NCBI GenBank assembly: GCA_016218365.1
Contig: JACREF010000009.1
Location: 62,001 to 126,000 of the forward strand
DNA length: 64,000 nucleotides
Source: Gammaproteobacteria bacterium
GTDB lineage: Bacteria > Pseudomonadota > Gammaproteobacteria > SZUA-140
Direction: 5' to 3'
Positions within the stretch are counted from its first letter, which is position 1. Each line of letters starts with the position of its first letter. Below the pieces are notes generated by a model. The model made no database searches. It saw nothing but the letters and a program-made list of their open reading frames with translations, and was not told the DNA's origin. Positions 27,830-39,584 of the stretch are shown here, in pieces. The position numbers were made by a program, and so were the translations under genes.

Positions 27830-28914
27830 TGGCGAAGGATGTTGATCAGGGCAGGATCATCCAGGAGCAGATCCGCGCGGCGGCGGCCAGCAAGGAATCG
27901 TTGACGGTGGTCGGCGGCGGCAGCAAGGCCTTTTATGGCCGGATCACCTCGGCAGAAGACAAGGTGCTGAAGGTGGCCGGTCACCGCGGCATCATCCGTT
28001 ATACACCCAGCGAACTGGTGGTGACCGCCCGCTGCGGGACACCGCTGGCGGAGATCAATGCCGCGCTGGCCGAACATGGCCAGATGCTCGGGTTTGACCC
28101 GCCGGCCTATGACAAGACGGCCACGCTGGGCGGCGCCATCGCCTGCGGCCTGGCCGGTCCGCGCCGACCCTATGCCGGCAGCATCCGCGATCATGTGCTC
28201 GGGGTGACCTGCGTCACCGGCCGCGGCGAGATCCTGCATTTTGGCGGCGAGGTGGTCAAGAACGTCGCAGGGTTTGATGTGCCGCGGCTGATGGTCGGCA
28301 GCATGGGGACGCTGGCGGTGTTGCTGGATGTCTCGCTGCGGGTGGTGCCGCGGCCGCAATATGAGGTGACGCTGGCCTTTGATGTCGACCAGCACGAAGG
28401 CATGCGGCGCATGCATGAATGGTGGAAGGCGGGCGCCTTGCCGATCAGTGCCGCCTGCCATGACGGCCAGCAGAGCTACCTGCGGCTGTCGGGGTATGAG
28501 GCGGCGGTGAATGCGGCGCGGGCCCGTCTCGGGGGTGAGGTCTATGGCAAGGGCGAGCAGTTCTGGTCAGACCTGCGGGATCAGCGCATGGACTTTTTCC
28601 GTCTGACCGACGAGGAGTCCAATCTGTGGCGGATCACCGTGGCGCCGACCGCCCAGCCGCTGAAGCTGGTCAGCGACTCACTTATAGAATGGGGCGGGGC
28701 CTTGCGCTGGATCAAGACCATCCTGCCGTCCCAGGTGATCCGTGCGATTGCCACCCGCGGCAGTGGCCATGCCACGCTGTTCCGCGGCGAGCGCCGTTAC
28801 GGCATGGTGTTTCACCCCTTGCCTGAGGGCGTCTATGCCTTGCATCGGCGGCTGAAGGCGGCCTTTGATCCGCAAGGGATTTTGAACCCGGGCCGGATGT
28901 ATCCGGACTTCTGA
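27829..28914 (+). CDS. glcE: Glycolate oxidase FAD-binding subunit GlcE
   Basis: The ATG at 27829 sits in TGATG with the glcD stop. The 361-residue product is a shortened FAD-binding protein with VVGGGSKAFYGR, TLGGAIACGLAGPRRPY and EVVKNVAGFDVPRLMVGS, the standard GlcE pattern. It assembles with GlcD and GlcF into the membrane-associated glycolate dehydrogenase. Translational coupling to glcD is clear. Confidence 0.94.
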   Translation: MAKDVDQGRIIQEQIRAAAASKESLTVVGGGSKAFYGRITSAEDKVLKVAGHRGIIRYTPSELVVTARCGTPLAEINAALAEHGQMLGFDPPAYDKTATLGGAIACGLAGPRRPYAGSIRDHVLGVTCVTGRGEILHFGGEVVKNVAGFDVPRLMVGSMGTLAVLLDVSLRVVPRPQYEVTLAFDVDQHEGMRRMHEWWKAGALPISAACHDGQQSYLRLSGYEAAVNAARARLGGEVYGKGEQFWSDLRDQRMDFFRLTDEESNLWRITVAPTAQPLKLVSDSLIEWGGALRWIKTILPSQVIRAIATRGSGHATLFRGERRYGMVFHPLPEGVYALHRRLKAAFDPQGILNPGRMYPDF

Positions 28915-28964
28915 GGCTGGCAGGCTGCTAAAGCCCTGGCCGCAGTCTCCCGATAGAGGCTTGC

Positions 28965-28993
28965 TTGCTTTTTGCCAGTGGCGGGGGTAGTAT
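28965..28993 (+). promoter_or_regulatory. Likely sigma-70 promoter of rpsU
   Basis: TTGCTT and TAGTAT are separated by 17 bases, placing the start near 29000 and a short leader before rpsU. The -10 overlaps an inverted repeat, GGGGGTA/TACCCCC (28983-29001), that could serve as an operator. Confidence 0.5.
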
Positions 28994-29001
28994 TTACCCC
29001 C
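28983..29001. repeat. Inverted repeat over the rpsU promoter -10
   Basis: GGGGGTA and TACCCCC form a perfect 7-bp inverted repeat around five bases. It covers the proposed -10 and start region of the rpsU operon. Confidence 0.6.
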
Positions 29002-29033
29002 TTGATTTGTATGTTCCAGTTCAGAGGTTGATG

Positions 29034-29255
29034 ATGCCTTCAGTCCGTGTCAGAGAAAACGAACCGTTTGAAGTGGCGCTGCGCCGGTTCAAGCGTATCT
29101 GCGAAAAGGGTGGTGTGCTGTCCGAAGTGCGTCGCCGCGAGTTCTATGAAAAGCCAACCTCGGTTCGCAAGCGCAAGGCCGCTGCCGCGGTCAAGCGCCA
29201 GCAGAAGAAGCTGTTCCAGGAACGGGCGCGGATGACCCGTCCCCAGTTCGGCTGA
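29034..29255 (+). CDS. rpsU: 30S ribosomal protein S21
   Basis: The ATG at 29034 is preceded by AGAGG at the right distance and gives [21 protein letters not shown], the typical S21 opening, in a basic 73-residue protein. S21 helps base-pairing of the mRNA ribosome site to 16S rRNA. It is the first gene of the macromolecular synthesis operon rpsU-yqeY-dnaG-rpoD. Confidence 0.97.
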   Translation: MPSVRVRENEPFEVALRRFKRICEKGGVLSEVRRREFYEKPTSVRKRKAAAAVKRQQKKLFQERARMTRPQFG

Positions 29256-29286
29256 TCCAGTCGCTCCAAATCAGTAGCGCCACGCC

Positions 29287-29736
29287 ATGTCCCAGACGCT
29301 GAAACAGCGCATCCAGGAGGACGTCAAGCAGGCGATGCGCAACAAGGACGCCAGCCGCTTGCAGGCATTGCGCTTGATCACGGCGGCGATCAAGCAGCGT
29401 GAGGTCGATGAGCGCATCGATGCCAGCGACGAGCAGGTGCTGGAGGTGCTGGGCCGGATGCTCAAGCAGCGCCGCGACTCCGTCCATCAATACAGCCAGG
29501 CCGGGCGCGCTGACCTGGCCGCGGCCGAGCAATTCGAGATCGATCTGATTGAGGGTTATCTGCCGCCGGCGCTGGGTGAGGCCGAGCTGGCCGCATTGAT
29601 CGAGCAGGCGGTCGCCGAGTCCGGCGCCAGTTCCGCCCGCGATATGGGCAAGGTCATGGCCGTGCTGAAGCCGCGGATCCAGGGCCGTGCCGACATGACG
29701 GCCGTCAGCGCCAAGGTCAAGGCCAGACTCGTCTGA
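29287..29736 (+). CDS. GatB/YqeY-domain protein
   Basis: The 149-residue helical protein has the YqeY pattern: LKQRIQEDVKQAMRNKD, RLITAAIKQREVDER, and a C-terminal ARDMGKVMAVLKPRIQGRADM that resembles the tail domain of GatB. The role is unclear, probably tRNA-related. Its place between rpsU and dnaG is conserved in many gammaproteobacteria. Confidence 0.93.
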   Translation: MSQTLKQRIQEDVKQAMRNKDASRLQALRLITAAIKQREVDERIDASDEQVLEVLGRMLKQRRDSVHQYSQAGRADLAAAEQFEIDLIEGYLPPALGEAELAALIEQAVAESGASSARDMGKVMAVLKPRIQGRADMTAVSAKVKARLV

Positions 29737-29801
29737 GTTGTTGATTATAGAGTTCGCCGGACCTGGCTGGCGGTGATCAGCAGTGGGCGTACAATCGTGT
29801 C

Positions 29802-31571
29802 ATGGCAGGCAGAATCCCTCAGCAGTTCATTGATGACCTGGTCTCCCGTATCGACATCGTCGATCTGATCGACCAGTATGTGCCGTTGCGCAAGGGTGGG
29901 CGCGACTACGTCGCCTGCTGCCCGTTCCACCAGGAAAAGTCCCCGTCATTCACCGTCAGCCGCAGCAAGCAGTTCTATCACTGTTTTGGTTGTCAGGCCC
30001 ACGGCACGGTGATCCAGTTCATGATGGAATACCTGCGGCTCGATTTTGTCGATGCCATCCACGAGCTGGCGCAACGCGCCGGCGTCGAGGTGCCGCAGAC
30101 CAGCGATGGTGCCGGGGCCGCAGGCGGTCAGCGTCCGCTGCTCGATGCCCTGCAGCAGGCCAGCGAGTTCTACTGCGCCCAGTTGCGGCGGCCGCCCGAC
30201 GGACAGCGCGCCATCGATTATCTGAAGGCGCGCGGCGTCACCGGTGAGACCGCGGCCAGTTATGCGCTGGGTTATGCCCCGCCGGGCTGGGATGGCCTGA
30301 TCAAGGCGCTGCTGCCGAAATTCTCCGAGCAGACCTTGCTGGCCGCCGGCCTGGTGCTGGGCAAGGAGCGCGGCGGCAATTATGACCGCTTTCGCGACCG
30401 CATCATGTTTCCGATCCGCGACCCGCGCGGCCGCGTCATCGGTTTTGGTGGTCGGGTGCTGGATCAGGGTACACCCAAATACCTGAATTCGCCGGAGACG
30501 GCGGTTTTTCACAAGGGCCATGAGTTGTACGGCCTGTTCGAGGCGCGGCAGGCGCTGCGTCATCCGCAGCGCCTGCTGGTCGTTGAAGGTTATATGGATG
30601 TCATCATGCTGGCGCACTCCGGCATCCACTATGCGGTGGCGACACTGGGCACCGCCACCACCCGCGATCATCTGGAGCAGCTGTATCGCATCGTGCCGGA
30701 GGTGGTGTTCTGTTTTGATGGCGATCGCGCCGGCCGTGATGCCGCGTGGCGGGCGCTGGAGGTGGCGCTCGATGTCATCATCGATGGCCGTCAGGCCCGC
30801 TTCATGTTCCTGCCGGACGGGGAGGACCCGGATTCATTGGTGCGCAGCGAGGGCCGGCAGGCCTTTGAGGCGCGGATCGCCCAGGCGCTGCCGCTGTCCG
30901 GATTCATGTACCAGTCGCTGGCGACCCAGGTGGATCTGTCGGCGCTGGACGGACGCTCCCGGCTCGTCGAGCTGGCGCGGCCGCTGCTGAAGCGGCTGCC
31001 GGGCGGGGTGTTCAAGCATCTGATGATCGAGGACCTGGCGCGACGCGTCGGCATGGAGGCCGGCAGTCTGGCGACGTTGCTCGGCGAGGCGGCCACCGCC
31101 GGCACCGCCGTCGCCAGCAGCGCCGGCGCACCGGCCCGGTCCGGGCAGCAGCGGGTCCGTCCGTCGTTGATGCGCCGGGTGGTCGCGATGCTGCTGCAGG
31201 CCCCGGCGCTGGCGGCGCAGGTCAGTGACCCGTCGCGGCTGGCGCGTATCGATGTCCCGGGGATGGCTCTGCTGGTCGAGATGCTTGATTTGTTGCATCA
31301 GCAGCCCCACCTTACGACGGCAGCGCTGCTGGAACGGTGGCGCGGCAAGGAGCAGGGCCGTTATCTGGAGATGCTGACCCGGCAGGAGAGCCTGATCGAT
31401 GACCCGCAGGCGCTGCAGGCCGAATTTGCCGGCGCGGTACAGCGGCTGCTGCGGCAGTCGATCGAGCAGCGCATCGACCAGCTGAACCTGGTGGCCGGCC
31501 AGCGTTCGTGGAATGACAGCGAGAAGGATGAATTACGGTTATTGCAGCAGATGAAGGCCGAAGTGGAATAG
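29802..31571 (+). CDS. dnaG: DNA primase DnaG
   Basis: The 589-residue enzyme has an N-terminal zinc finger ([12 protein letters not shown] and HCFGCQAHG), a TOPRIM core ([13 protein letters not shown] and [11 protein letters not shown] for metal binding), and a C-terminal helical region for contacting the replicative helicase. It makes RNA primers at the replication fork. The start at [14 protein letters not shown] is standard. It is the third gene of the rpsU operon. Confidence 0.98.
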   Translation: MAGRIPQQFIDDLVSRIDIVDLIDQYVPLRKGGRDYVACCPFHQEKSPSFTVSRSKQFYHCFGCQAHGTVIQFMMEYLRLDFVDAIHELAQRAGVEVPQTSDGAGAAGGQRPLLDALQQASEFYCAQLRRPPDGQRAIDYLKARGVTGETAASYALGYAPPGWDGLIKALLPKFSEQTLLAAGLVLGKERGGNYDRFRDRIMFPIRDPRGRVIGFGGRVLDQGTPKYLNSPETAVFHKGHELYGLFEARQALRHPQRLLVVEGYMDVIMLAHSGIHYAVATLGTATTRDHLEQLYRIVPEVVFCFDGDRAGRDAAWRALEVALDVIIDGRQARFMFLPDGEDPDSLVRSEGRQAFEARIAQALPLSGFMYQSLATQVDLSALDGRSRLVELARPLLKRLPGGVFKHLMIEDLARRVGMEAGSLATLLGEAATAGTAVASSAGAPARSGQQRVRPSLMRRVVAMLLQAPALAAQVSDPSRLARIDVPGMALLVEMLDLLHQQPHLTTAALLERWRGKEQGRYLEMLTRQESLIDDPQALQAEFAGAVQRLLRQSIEQRIDQLNLVAGQRSWNDSEKDELRLLQQMKAEVE

Positions 31572-31644
31572 GCCTTTTGTTGCAGGGCGGAACACGATAG
31601 AATCGCCGGTTTGGTTTAAACACGGCCGCTTGACGAGGATACTC

Positions 31645-33519
<1,875 letters not shown>

Positions 33520-33533
33520 TTGTTCTCGCATCA

Positions 33534-33562
33534 CCGGACTGCGGCTCAGCGCCGCAGTCCGG
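33534..33562 (+). terminator. Perfect hairpin between rpoD and the tRNA gene
   Basis: CCGGACTGCGGC and GCCGCAGTCCGG form a 12-bp stem with a TCAGC loop, 15 bases after the rpoD stop. The following sequence has no strong T run, so it may be a weak terminator, an RNase processing site or an mRNA-stabilising hairpin. Confidence 0.6.
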
Positions 33563-33585
33563 GACGTTGTTGCTGAAAGGTATGC

Positions 33586-33662
<77 letters not shown>

Positions 33663-33830
33663 TTAAAAACAATAAGTTATGTTGATTTTTAGTTGCCGGC
33701 ATGTTTAATTATCGAGCATGGAAGCAATATGGAAGCCATTTGTAATCATTTAGGTTGCGCACGCATCGGGGAGATCGGTTCAGTTCATGGTAATATGAAA
33801 TAAGGCCGATATTGTCTGAGACGAGTATTG

Positions 33831-33858
33831 TTGCATTAGACAAAATTGCGCATATTAT
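33831..33858 (+). promoter_or_regulatory. Possible promoter of the islet
   Basis: TTGCAT and TATTAT are 16 bases apart. The -10 ends at the base before the ATG at 33859, so transcription would begin inside the longer ORF and favours a start at 33910. Confidence 0.35.
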
Positions 33859-33909
33859 ATGACCTTGTTAGATATATATTCTAAAGTTACACAGCCTTGG
33901 AATCTGACG

Positions 33910-34095
33910 ATGCGCAACAAGATGGTTACTATCAGCGGTGCTGGCGTTTTAGAAGTCAACGCATCTAAGCTTCTGAGTTCCCAGGAAGGTAAGCGTCAGA
34001 TCGAGGCACTGAAAGACATCCAAATTGTTAGGAGTGCAGGAAGCGGGAATCTAGAGCGGCAGACACAGGTCCGCCCGAAACAAAAAACCGCGTAG
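33910..34095 (+). CDS. Small hypothetical protein, first ORF of the islet
   Basis: The ORF track gives 78 residues from 33859, but a promoter-like -10 abuts that ATG. The ATG at 33910 gives 61 residues (MRNKMVTISGAGVLEVNASK). The product has a short beta-like start, a helical centre (GKRQIEALKDIQIV) and a basic, Gln-rich tail. There is no membrane helix or known domain. It lies 36 bases before the membrane protein gene on the same strand, so co-transcription is plausible. It may not be a real gene. Confidence 0.35.
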   Translation: MRNKMVTISGAGVLEVNASKLLSSQEGKRQIEALKDIQIVRSAGSGNLERQTQVRPKQKTA

Positions 34096-34130
34096 ATCGT
34101 TGGCTTGTTCGCGAATCAGCGGATTAGGTA

Positions 34131-34913
34131 ATGGATCAGGCCGGTTTAGTTCCATTCCTTATATTGCCGTTGATTGGCGGCTATGCATTCTCAATAACGT
34201 GGACCGCCTCACTTTATAACTCAGCCAGAGAAGATGGGCAGCGAATATATTTTCGCGCTGCATTCTATGGAGTTTTTCTGACCCTATGTGCTATCTGCAT
34301 CCACATAATACTTTTGAATTACTCGGCAGGGTACAGTAGGCTGCTAGCAACCGCCTCAGAGGCGATCGGCGCGGCAGGCGTAGTTCCAGAAATGTGGAGC
34401 ACTGTCGCAATAGTCGCAATATTGTTTATATCATTTATGCTGGGGCCGCTCGCCTCGCATGCGCTAAATTTACTGAATGTAATAATTCCTAGCTGGAACA
34501 AATACCAGCTACTACAGGCGATAAAGCATGACGAGCTAGAGGAGCTGATATATCACTCAGTAAAATACGAGAAGCCTCTGCTGGTCACATTAGATTCCGG
34601 GAAGGTCTATGTTGGTTGGGCTGTCGTGGCGCCAAATCCGCTAGCTGCTGTAAAGCATATAAAAATGCTACCTCTGCTGGGCGGCTACAGAAACAAAGAT
34701 ACGCAGCAAGTGGAGTTTACAACCAATTACCACGAGATAATAACAAGTATAGAACAGGAGAGTGATCTTGATCATTTAACGTTAGATGATTTTTTCGTTA
34801 TATTGCCGACAAAAAATATTATCCTTGTTCATGGGTTTGATATAACAGCGTATAACAAATTCTCGACGCGGGGTGATGAAGAGCCGACTGATGAAGCTGA
34901 CCTAAGCGGTTAA
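34131..34913 (+). CDS. Three-helix membrane protein with a cytoplasmic SH3/LSm-like domain
   Basis: The 260-residue product has three hydrophobic helices (about residues 6-27, 41-64 and 90-118). A soluble part follows with KPLLVTLDSGKVYVGWAV, LPLLGGYRNKDTQQVEFTTNY and a C-terminal acidic tail. The VTLDSGKVYVGW stretch resembles the small beta-barrels of the SH3/LSm type. No enzyme motif is visible. It is markedly AT-rich compared with the surrounding genome. It sits in the same direction 158 bases before the large NTPase-nuclease gene and may be its membrane partner. Function is unknown. Confidence 0.7.
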   Translation: MDQAGLVPFLILPLIGGYAFSITWTASLYNSAREDGQRIYFRAAFYGVFLTLCAICIHIILLNYSAGYSRLLATASEAIGAAGVVPEMWSTVAIVAILFISFMLGPLASHALNLLNVIIPSWNKYQLLQAIKHDELEELIYHSVKYEKPLLVTLDSGKVYVGWAVVAPNPLAAVKHIKMLPLLGGYRNKDTQQVEFTTNYHEIITSIEQESDLDHLTLDDFFVILPTKNIILVHGFDITAYNKFSTRGDEEPTDEADLSG

Positions 34914-35071
34914 GGTTATAGATTCATGGTGGCGCTGGAAAGAAGATGCTCAGGAAGCTAAGGCCTCGTGGGTAAGCGGGGTAGTGAGGCAGAGAAGTAA
35001 GTATAATCACATAGAATGATTGAGCGCCAAATAATCCGTCCCTTTGAACCGCGAAAGACAAGCATTATATA

Positions 35072-38000
35072 GTGGCTTACCCGCCGCTTATGGATTTTAC
35101 AGGTGACAGGTTGACCAGAATCCAACGCAGTTTTCGAGAGCTTTCGGATGAGGTGCTCAATTCTGTCGAGCAGGCTTCCCAGCTGGTCCAGATGGGGTGG
35201 TCTGGAACATTCGGGTGGGATGAGCTGCTCAAGTCACAGCGTATTCTGATCGTTTCTGAGGCCGGGACTGGCAAGACCTATGAATGTCAGGCCGAGAAGG
35301 ACAGGCTATGGAGGGCCGGCGAGGCGGCTTTTTATGTTGAGTTAGGGGAGCTTTCTCGCAACAATCTGCGCGATCTCTTGCCGGCTGAAGAGGAAGAACG
35401 CCTCGACGCTTGGCTAACTTCGCAATCCGATGTTGCGACCATATTCCTCGACTCCATCGACGAATTGAAGTTGACGCTTGGGTCGTTCGATGTAGCCCTA
35501 AGTCGCCTCAGCAAGGCGATTAAGGGGCAGCTCGGTCGGGCCAGGATCGTGATCACAACGCGACCCATTCCGGTCGATTATCACCTGATCCAGAAGCACC
35601 TGCCGATTCCCGAGAAGGGCGAGCTGGTCGCCAGTGGCGAAGCCTTCGCTGACATCGCGATGAATATGCAGCGCGACGATAAGAAGGCTAAGAAAGCCTC
35701 CGATGTTATCCCAGCTGTGCGGCATGTAGCGCTGATGCCACTCTCAGATGACCAGGTCCGAGAAATGGCAGCGTTGCAGGGGGTGACCAATGCAGGCGCA
35801 CTGCTCGAAGATATCCGCAGGCGCAATGCGGAGGATTTTGCCCGGCGGCCACAAGACTTGATCGAGCTATGCGCCAATTGGCGCGACCATCGTCGCATCA
35901 GCACTCATCGCGACCAAGTTGCGTACAATATTGCGATCAAACTGAAGCCGCGCACGGATCTAAGGGAAAAGGCGCATCTCTCGGGGGACAAAGCGCTTGA
36001 AGGCGCCAGTCGCCTTGCAATCGCTGCACTACTGACTCGTAAGCTCACCTTTCGGCATAGCACCGAAGCGGACAGTGGCGGCGAGCCAGGAACGGCCTTG
36101 GACCCGGAAGAGATCCTATCCGACTGGTCGGTTGATGAGATTAAGACTCTGCTTGAAAGGGCGCTATTCGGCTTTGCTAGCTATGGCCGCGTGCGGTTCC
36201 ATCATCGATCTGTGATCGAATATCTTGCGGCCAAGCGGCTGGAGAGCTTGCTTGATCGGGGCATGTCGATGAAGGCGGTTAAGCGCATGCTATTCGCCGA
36301 AACTCCGCAGGGTATAAAGGTTGTGAAGCCATCGATGCGACCAGTCGCTGCTTGGCTTTCTTTCTCTCAGTCAAGTATCTTCAGTGAAGTACGCGATCGC
36401 GAGCCTGACGTCTTGCTCAATTATGCCGACCCTGAATCACTGACGTCACAACAGCGCATCGATGCCTTGCGCGCCTATGTCGAACGATACAGTCATGGTA
36501 GCTGGCGCGGTATGCATGTGCCACGCGTGCAAGTTCACCGTCTTGCCTCGAATGATTTAGCCCCTGAAGTCCTGCGCCTGTGGGAATCAGAGATTGAGAA
36601 TCCGGAAGTGCGGGAGCTGCTCTTGGAGCTCATCGCGGCAGTTCCTATGCGGGGCGGTGCTGACATCGCCTATCGGGTCGTCATGCGGCGTGACGCCGAG
36701 ATCAGCGAGCGTGTGGACGCGCTTGATGCGCTAATCAAACTCAATGATGTTCGTCTTGATGTGATATCCGCCTCCATGGAGCTTGATGTAGGCATATGGC
36801 CCGCCAGACTTCTTAGGGCTTCGATACTGAGGCTATTTCCGGCGCATATACCGATCGAGCGCTTGTGCCGCATTCTCGCGCGCGTAACCGAATCTCGGCA
36901 CAGCGCTGGTGACTTAAGCTGGCTTTGGCCTCGATTGATTGCCGAGGCTGATATGACATCTGTGTACCGGGATGCGTTGCGTGCTGGGCTGACCGATCTC
37001 GTGACAGAAGGTGTCGAATGGAGCAATAAATTGTATCGCAATGTCTCGCTGAGGCAACATCTCGTTACCCCACTAACCGCTGTCTGCCTTCGCCAGATGA
37101 TGGAAGACGACATATCGGCTGCTGTCATTAAATCAAGTGTCATTGCCCTCCGGCTTGCGCGGGATGAATATCGTCACGACGAGGCTGCTGTCGATTTGCG
37201 AAAGGCGCTTGCGCAGTCGCCGGCGGCAGTGAGGGAAATGGCATTCTGGGCTGATGATGCTTGCATTCATGGTTATCGCCTTCAGGAAGACCCGCGGCAT
37301 CGCCTCTTCGAAGTCAATCATAACGGCGCGATCAGCTTGAATGCCTCTCAGGACAAGAGCTGGGTCCTAGCGAATCTCTCCGATCTGAAACGACCGCTCG
37401 CCGAGCGTGCCATGATGCTGGAAGCAGCGATGCGCGAGATGTGGGATGGTCAAGGCGAGTGGTGCAACTATGCGCCGATGCTAAAGGACCATGTTGCCGA
37501 TTGTCCCACGCTCACGGCGCATATCGTCGACCATCTCAAGCCTGCACCCGTCAATCACGAGCTTGCCTGCATGGTAAAGAAGAATAAAAAGCGCATGGAG
37601 CAGGCTAAGCATCGCCAGACCAAGGATCACGAAAGCTGGGTTATGTTCTGGGAAGAGGTAGCGAATAATCCGCAAACTGTTTTTAGTATCGATCGAGCAG
37701 AGAATACTGCCTGGAACTTGTGGAGAGCGATGAGCCGCTCTGGCCAGGAAAGCCGTTCTTCTGGGTGGAACCGTCGTTTCATCGAGCAGTATTTCAGCAA
37801 GGATGTTGCCGATAGACTGCGCGCGTCAATGATGAGTATCTGGCGCGGTGATCGACCCACGCTGCGCAGTGAGCGTCCTGAGAACGAAAAGGGAACCTTC
37901 CTTGTCCGCGGGCAGCTAGGTCTCGCTGCAATTGCAGCGGAAGCTGAAGACCCGAGCTGGGCTCGTAATCTGTCAGTCAAGGAAGCGGAGTTGGCAGCCC

Positions 38001-39466
38001 GTTATGTGCCGATCGAACTAAATGGATTTCCGTCCTGGTTTGAGAGTCTTGCTGTGGCGCATCCTACCGCCGTCGAAGCCGTGCTTGGCCCGGAGCTCAC
38101 AAGCGAGATTGACGAGATGGCGACTGTTGGTTCTCACTCCTTTTTTTTGCAGAATCTTAGCCATGCGGCCTCGCCCATCGCTAGCTTGTTTATTCAGCGG
38201 CTTCGCGTTTGGTTCGATGTGAATGCACAACGCATTCGGGAAGGCGAGGAAAGTTCAATGGCGGCAGAGCGCCTCCGGCGGGTGGTAGATGTTCTATTAT
38301 GGTGTGGTGATCATCAGACTCGTGGGCATATTTGCATTATTGCGACGAAGCATCTCACTGGCGGATTTGATCCTGTCTTCGCATATGTATGGTTTCCAAT
38401 CCTGATGCGGCTGGACCCTTCTACAGGTACTGAGTGGCTCGAAAAAGGCTTGAACGGAGTAGAGCCCGGCCCTTACGGCCAGGGCATAGATTGGATGAGT
38501 AGTCTATTTGGCGATTATCATAATGAAACGGGGGTTGATCTCCATACGCCCGAATTTACCCCGGACTTACTGCTACGGCTCGTACGACTCGCCTTTCGCC
38601 ATGTGCGACCTTCGGATGACATTGTCCATGACGACGTCTATACCCCGGGTGCCCGCGATCATGCCCAGAGGGGACGTGATGCGCTGTTGAGCGCGCTTCT
38701 AGACGCCAAGGGGCCCGAGGGCTGGGTTGTGAAGCTCAAAATGGCCAACGATCCACTATTTGCGCATTTTCGCGACCGGGCCTTGTTGATTGCGCGCGAG
38801 AAGGCCGCCGAGGAATCTGATAGAGCAGTGCTATCCGAGCTTGATGTAGTTTCAATCGACCGCTACCGGGAAGCGCCACCCACCACCCGCGATGAGATGT
38901 TCGCGCTAATGGTAGATCGTCTCGACGACCTTTATGATCTGTTGCTTCAGGATGATTCGCCGCGCGCTGCATGGGCTATCATCTCCGATGAGAAAGTGAT
39001 GCGCCGTGAAATCGCACGTCAGCTGCGCTATGCAGCCAACCACGCCTACACTGTCGATCAAGAGGGATCGACGGCTGACGAAAAGGAAACCGACATCAGA
39101 TTGCGCGCCACTGGGTCCGACCAGCAGGCCGTAATAGAGCTGAAGCTAGGTGATGAACGATCGGGCCGGGAATTGCGCGACACAATCAATGAGCAGCTTG
39201 TGACCAAATACATGGCACCGGATACTCGCCGCTCCGGGTGCTTACTGGTTACCGTCGCCAAGGATCGCACATGGCAGCACCCAGACTCCAGCGAGCTCCT
39301 TGATGTTGCCGGGCTAGAAGCAATGCTTCAGGAGGAGGCGGCGAAAATTGCTATCGATAGAGTATTCACCGTGCTGCTCACCACACGAGTGCTCGATCTG
39401 CGGCCACGTCTTCAGACCGAGAGCAAGTCGACGGTGGTACGGGCGCGGAAGAAGGGCCTGATTTAG
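35072..39466 (+). CDS. Giant NACHT/STAND-like NTPase with C-terminal PD-(D/E)XK-type nuclease domain
   Basis: The 1464-residue protein starts at a GTG (ATG at 35090 is the alternative). An NTPase occupies about residues 50-400: Walker A SEAGTGKT (62-69), Walker B IFLDSIDEL (124-132), ITTRP (161-165), and a winged-helix end FHHRSVIEYLAAKRL (about 372-392) resembling NACHT proteins. A long helical region without clear repeats spans about 400-1320. The C-terminus has D1341, E1356 and K1358 in TDIRL and VIELKLG, then INEQLVTKYM, matching a PD-(D/E)XK nuclease core. The arrangement resembles STAND immune receptors but with the putative effector at the C-terminus. A TATAAT box lies at 35002-35007. 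Activity is not shown. Confidence 0.75.
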   Translation: MAYPPLMDFTGDRLTRIQRSFRELSDEVLNSVEQASQLVQMGWSGTFGWDELLKSQRILIVSEAGTGKTYECQAEKDRLWRAGEAAFYVELGELSRNNLRDLLPAEEEERLDAWLTSQSDVATIFLDSIDELKLTLGSFDVALSRLSKAIKGQLGRARIVITTRPIPVDYHLIQKHLPIPEKGELVASGEAFADIAMNMQRDDKKAKKASDVIPAVRHVALMPLSDDQVREMAALQGVTNAGALLEDIRRRNAEDFARRPQDLIELCANWRDHRRISTHRDQVAYNIAIKLKPRTDLREKAHLSGDKALEGASRLAIAALLTRKLTFRHSTEADSGGEPGTALDPEEILSDWSVDEIKTLLERALFGFASYGRVRFHHRSVIEYLAAKRLESLLDRGMSMKAVKRMLFAETPQGIKVVKPSMRPVAAWLSFSQSSIFSEVRDREPDVLLNYADPESLTSQQRIDALRAYVERYSHGSWRGMHVPRVQVHRLASNDLAPEVLRLWESEIENPEVRELLLELIAAVPMRGGADIAYRVVMRRDAEISERVDALDALIKLNDVRLDVISASMELDVGIWPARLLRASILRLFPAHIPIERLCRILARVTESRHSAGDLSWLWPRLIAEADMTSVYRDALRAGLTDLVTEGVEWSNKLYRNVSLRQHLVTPLTAVCLRQMMEDDISAAVIKSSVIALRLARDEYRHDEAAVDLRKALAQSPAAVREMAFWADDACIHGYRLQEDPRHRLFEVNHNGAISLNASQDKSWVLANLSDLKRPLAERAMMLEAAMREMWDGQGEWCNYAPMLKDHVADCPTLTAHIVDHLKPAPVNHELACMVKKNKKRMEQAKHRQTKDHESWVMFWEEVANNPQTVFSIDRAENTAWNLWRAMSRSGQESRSSGWNRRFIEQYFSKDVADRLRASMMSIWRGDRPTLRSERPENEKGTFLVRGQLGLAAIAAEAEDPSWARNLSVKEAELAARYVPIELNGFPSWFESLAVAHPTAVEAVLGPELTSEIDEMATVGSHSFFLQNLSHAASPIASLFIQRLRVWFDVNAQRIREGEESSMAAERLRRVVDVLLWCGDHQTRGHICIIATKHLTGGFDPVFAYVWFPILMRLDPSTGTEWLEKGLNGVEPGPYGQGIDWMSSLFGDYHNETGVDLHTPEFTPDLLLRLVRLAFRHVRPSDDIVHDDVYTPGARDHAQRGRDALLSALLDAKGPEGWVVKLKMANDPLFAHFRDRALLIAREKAAEESDRAVLSELDVVSIDRYREAPPTTRDEMFALMVDRLDDLYDLLLQDDSPRAAWAIISDEKVMRREIARQLRYAANHAYTVDQEGSTADEKETDIRLRATGSDQQAVIELKLGDERSGRELRDTINEQLVTKYMAPDTRRSGCLLVTVAKDRTWQHPDSSELLDVAGLEAMLQEEAAKIAIDRVFTVLLTTRVLDLRPRLQTESKSTVVRARKKGLI

Positions 39467-39584
39467 TAATTGGATCAGCTCGATTAGTATATGCCACCAT
39501 GTGTATTAGAGAGATGGCGTACAGTTATTGACAGAACTCCAAGTTAGAAGAGCGGCCTGCGGCCGCGTTCTGAAAAATCCAGAA

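Noticed and set aside
33729-33803. 24-residue ORF (MEAICNHLGC...) between the tRNA and the islet
   Set aside because: No ribosome site or family resemblance; too short to support.
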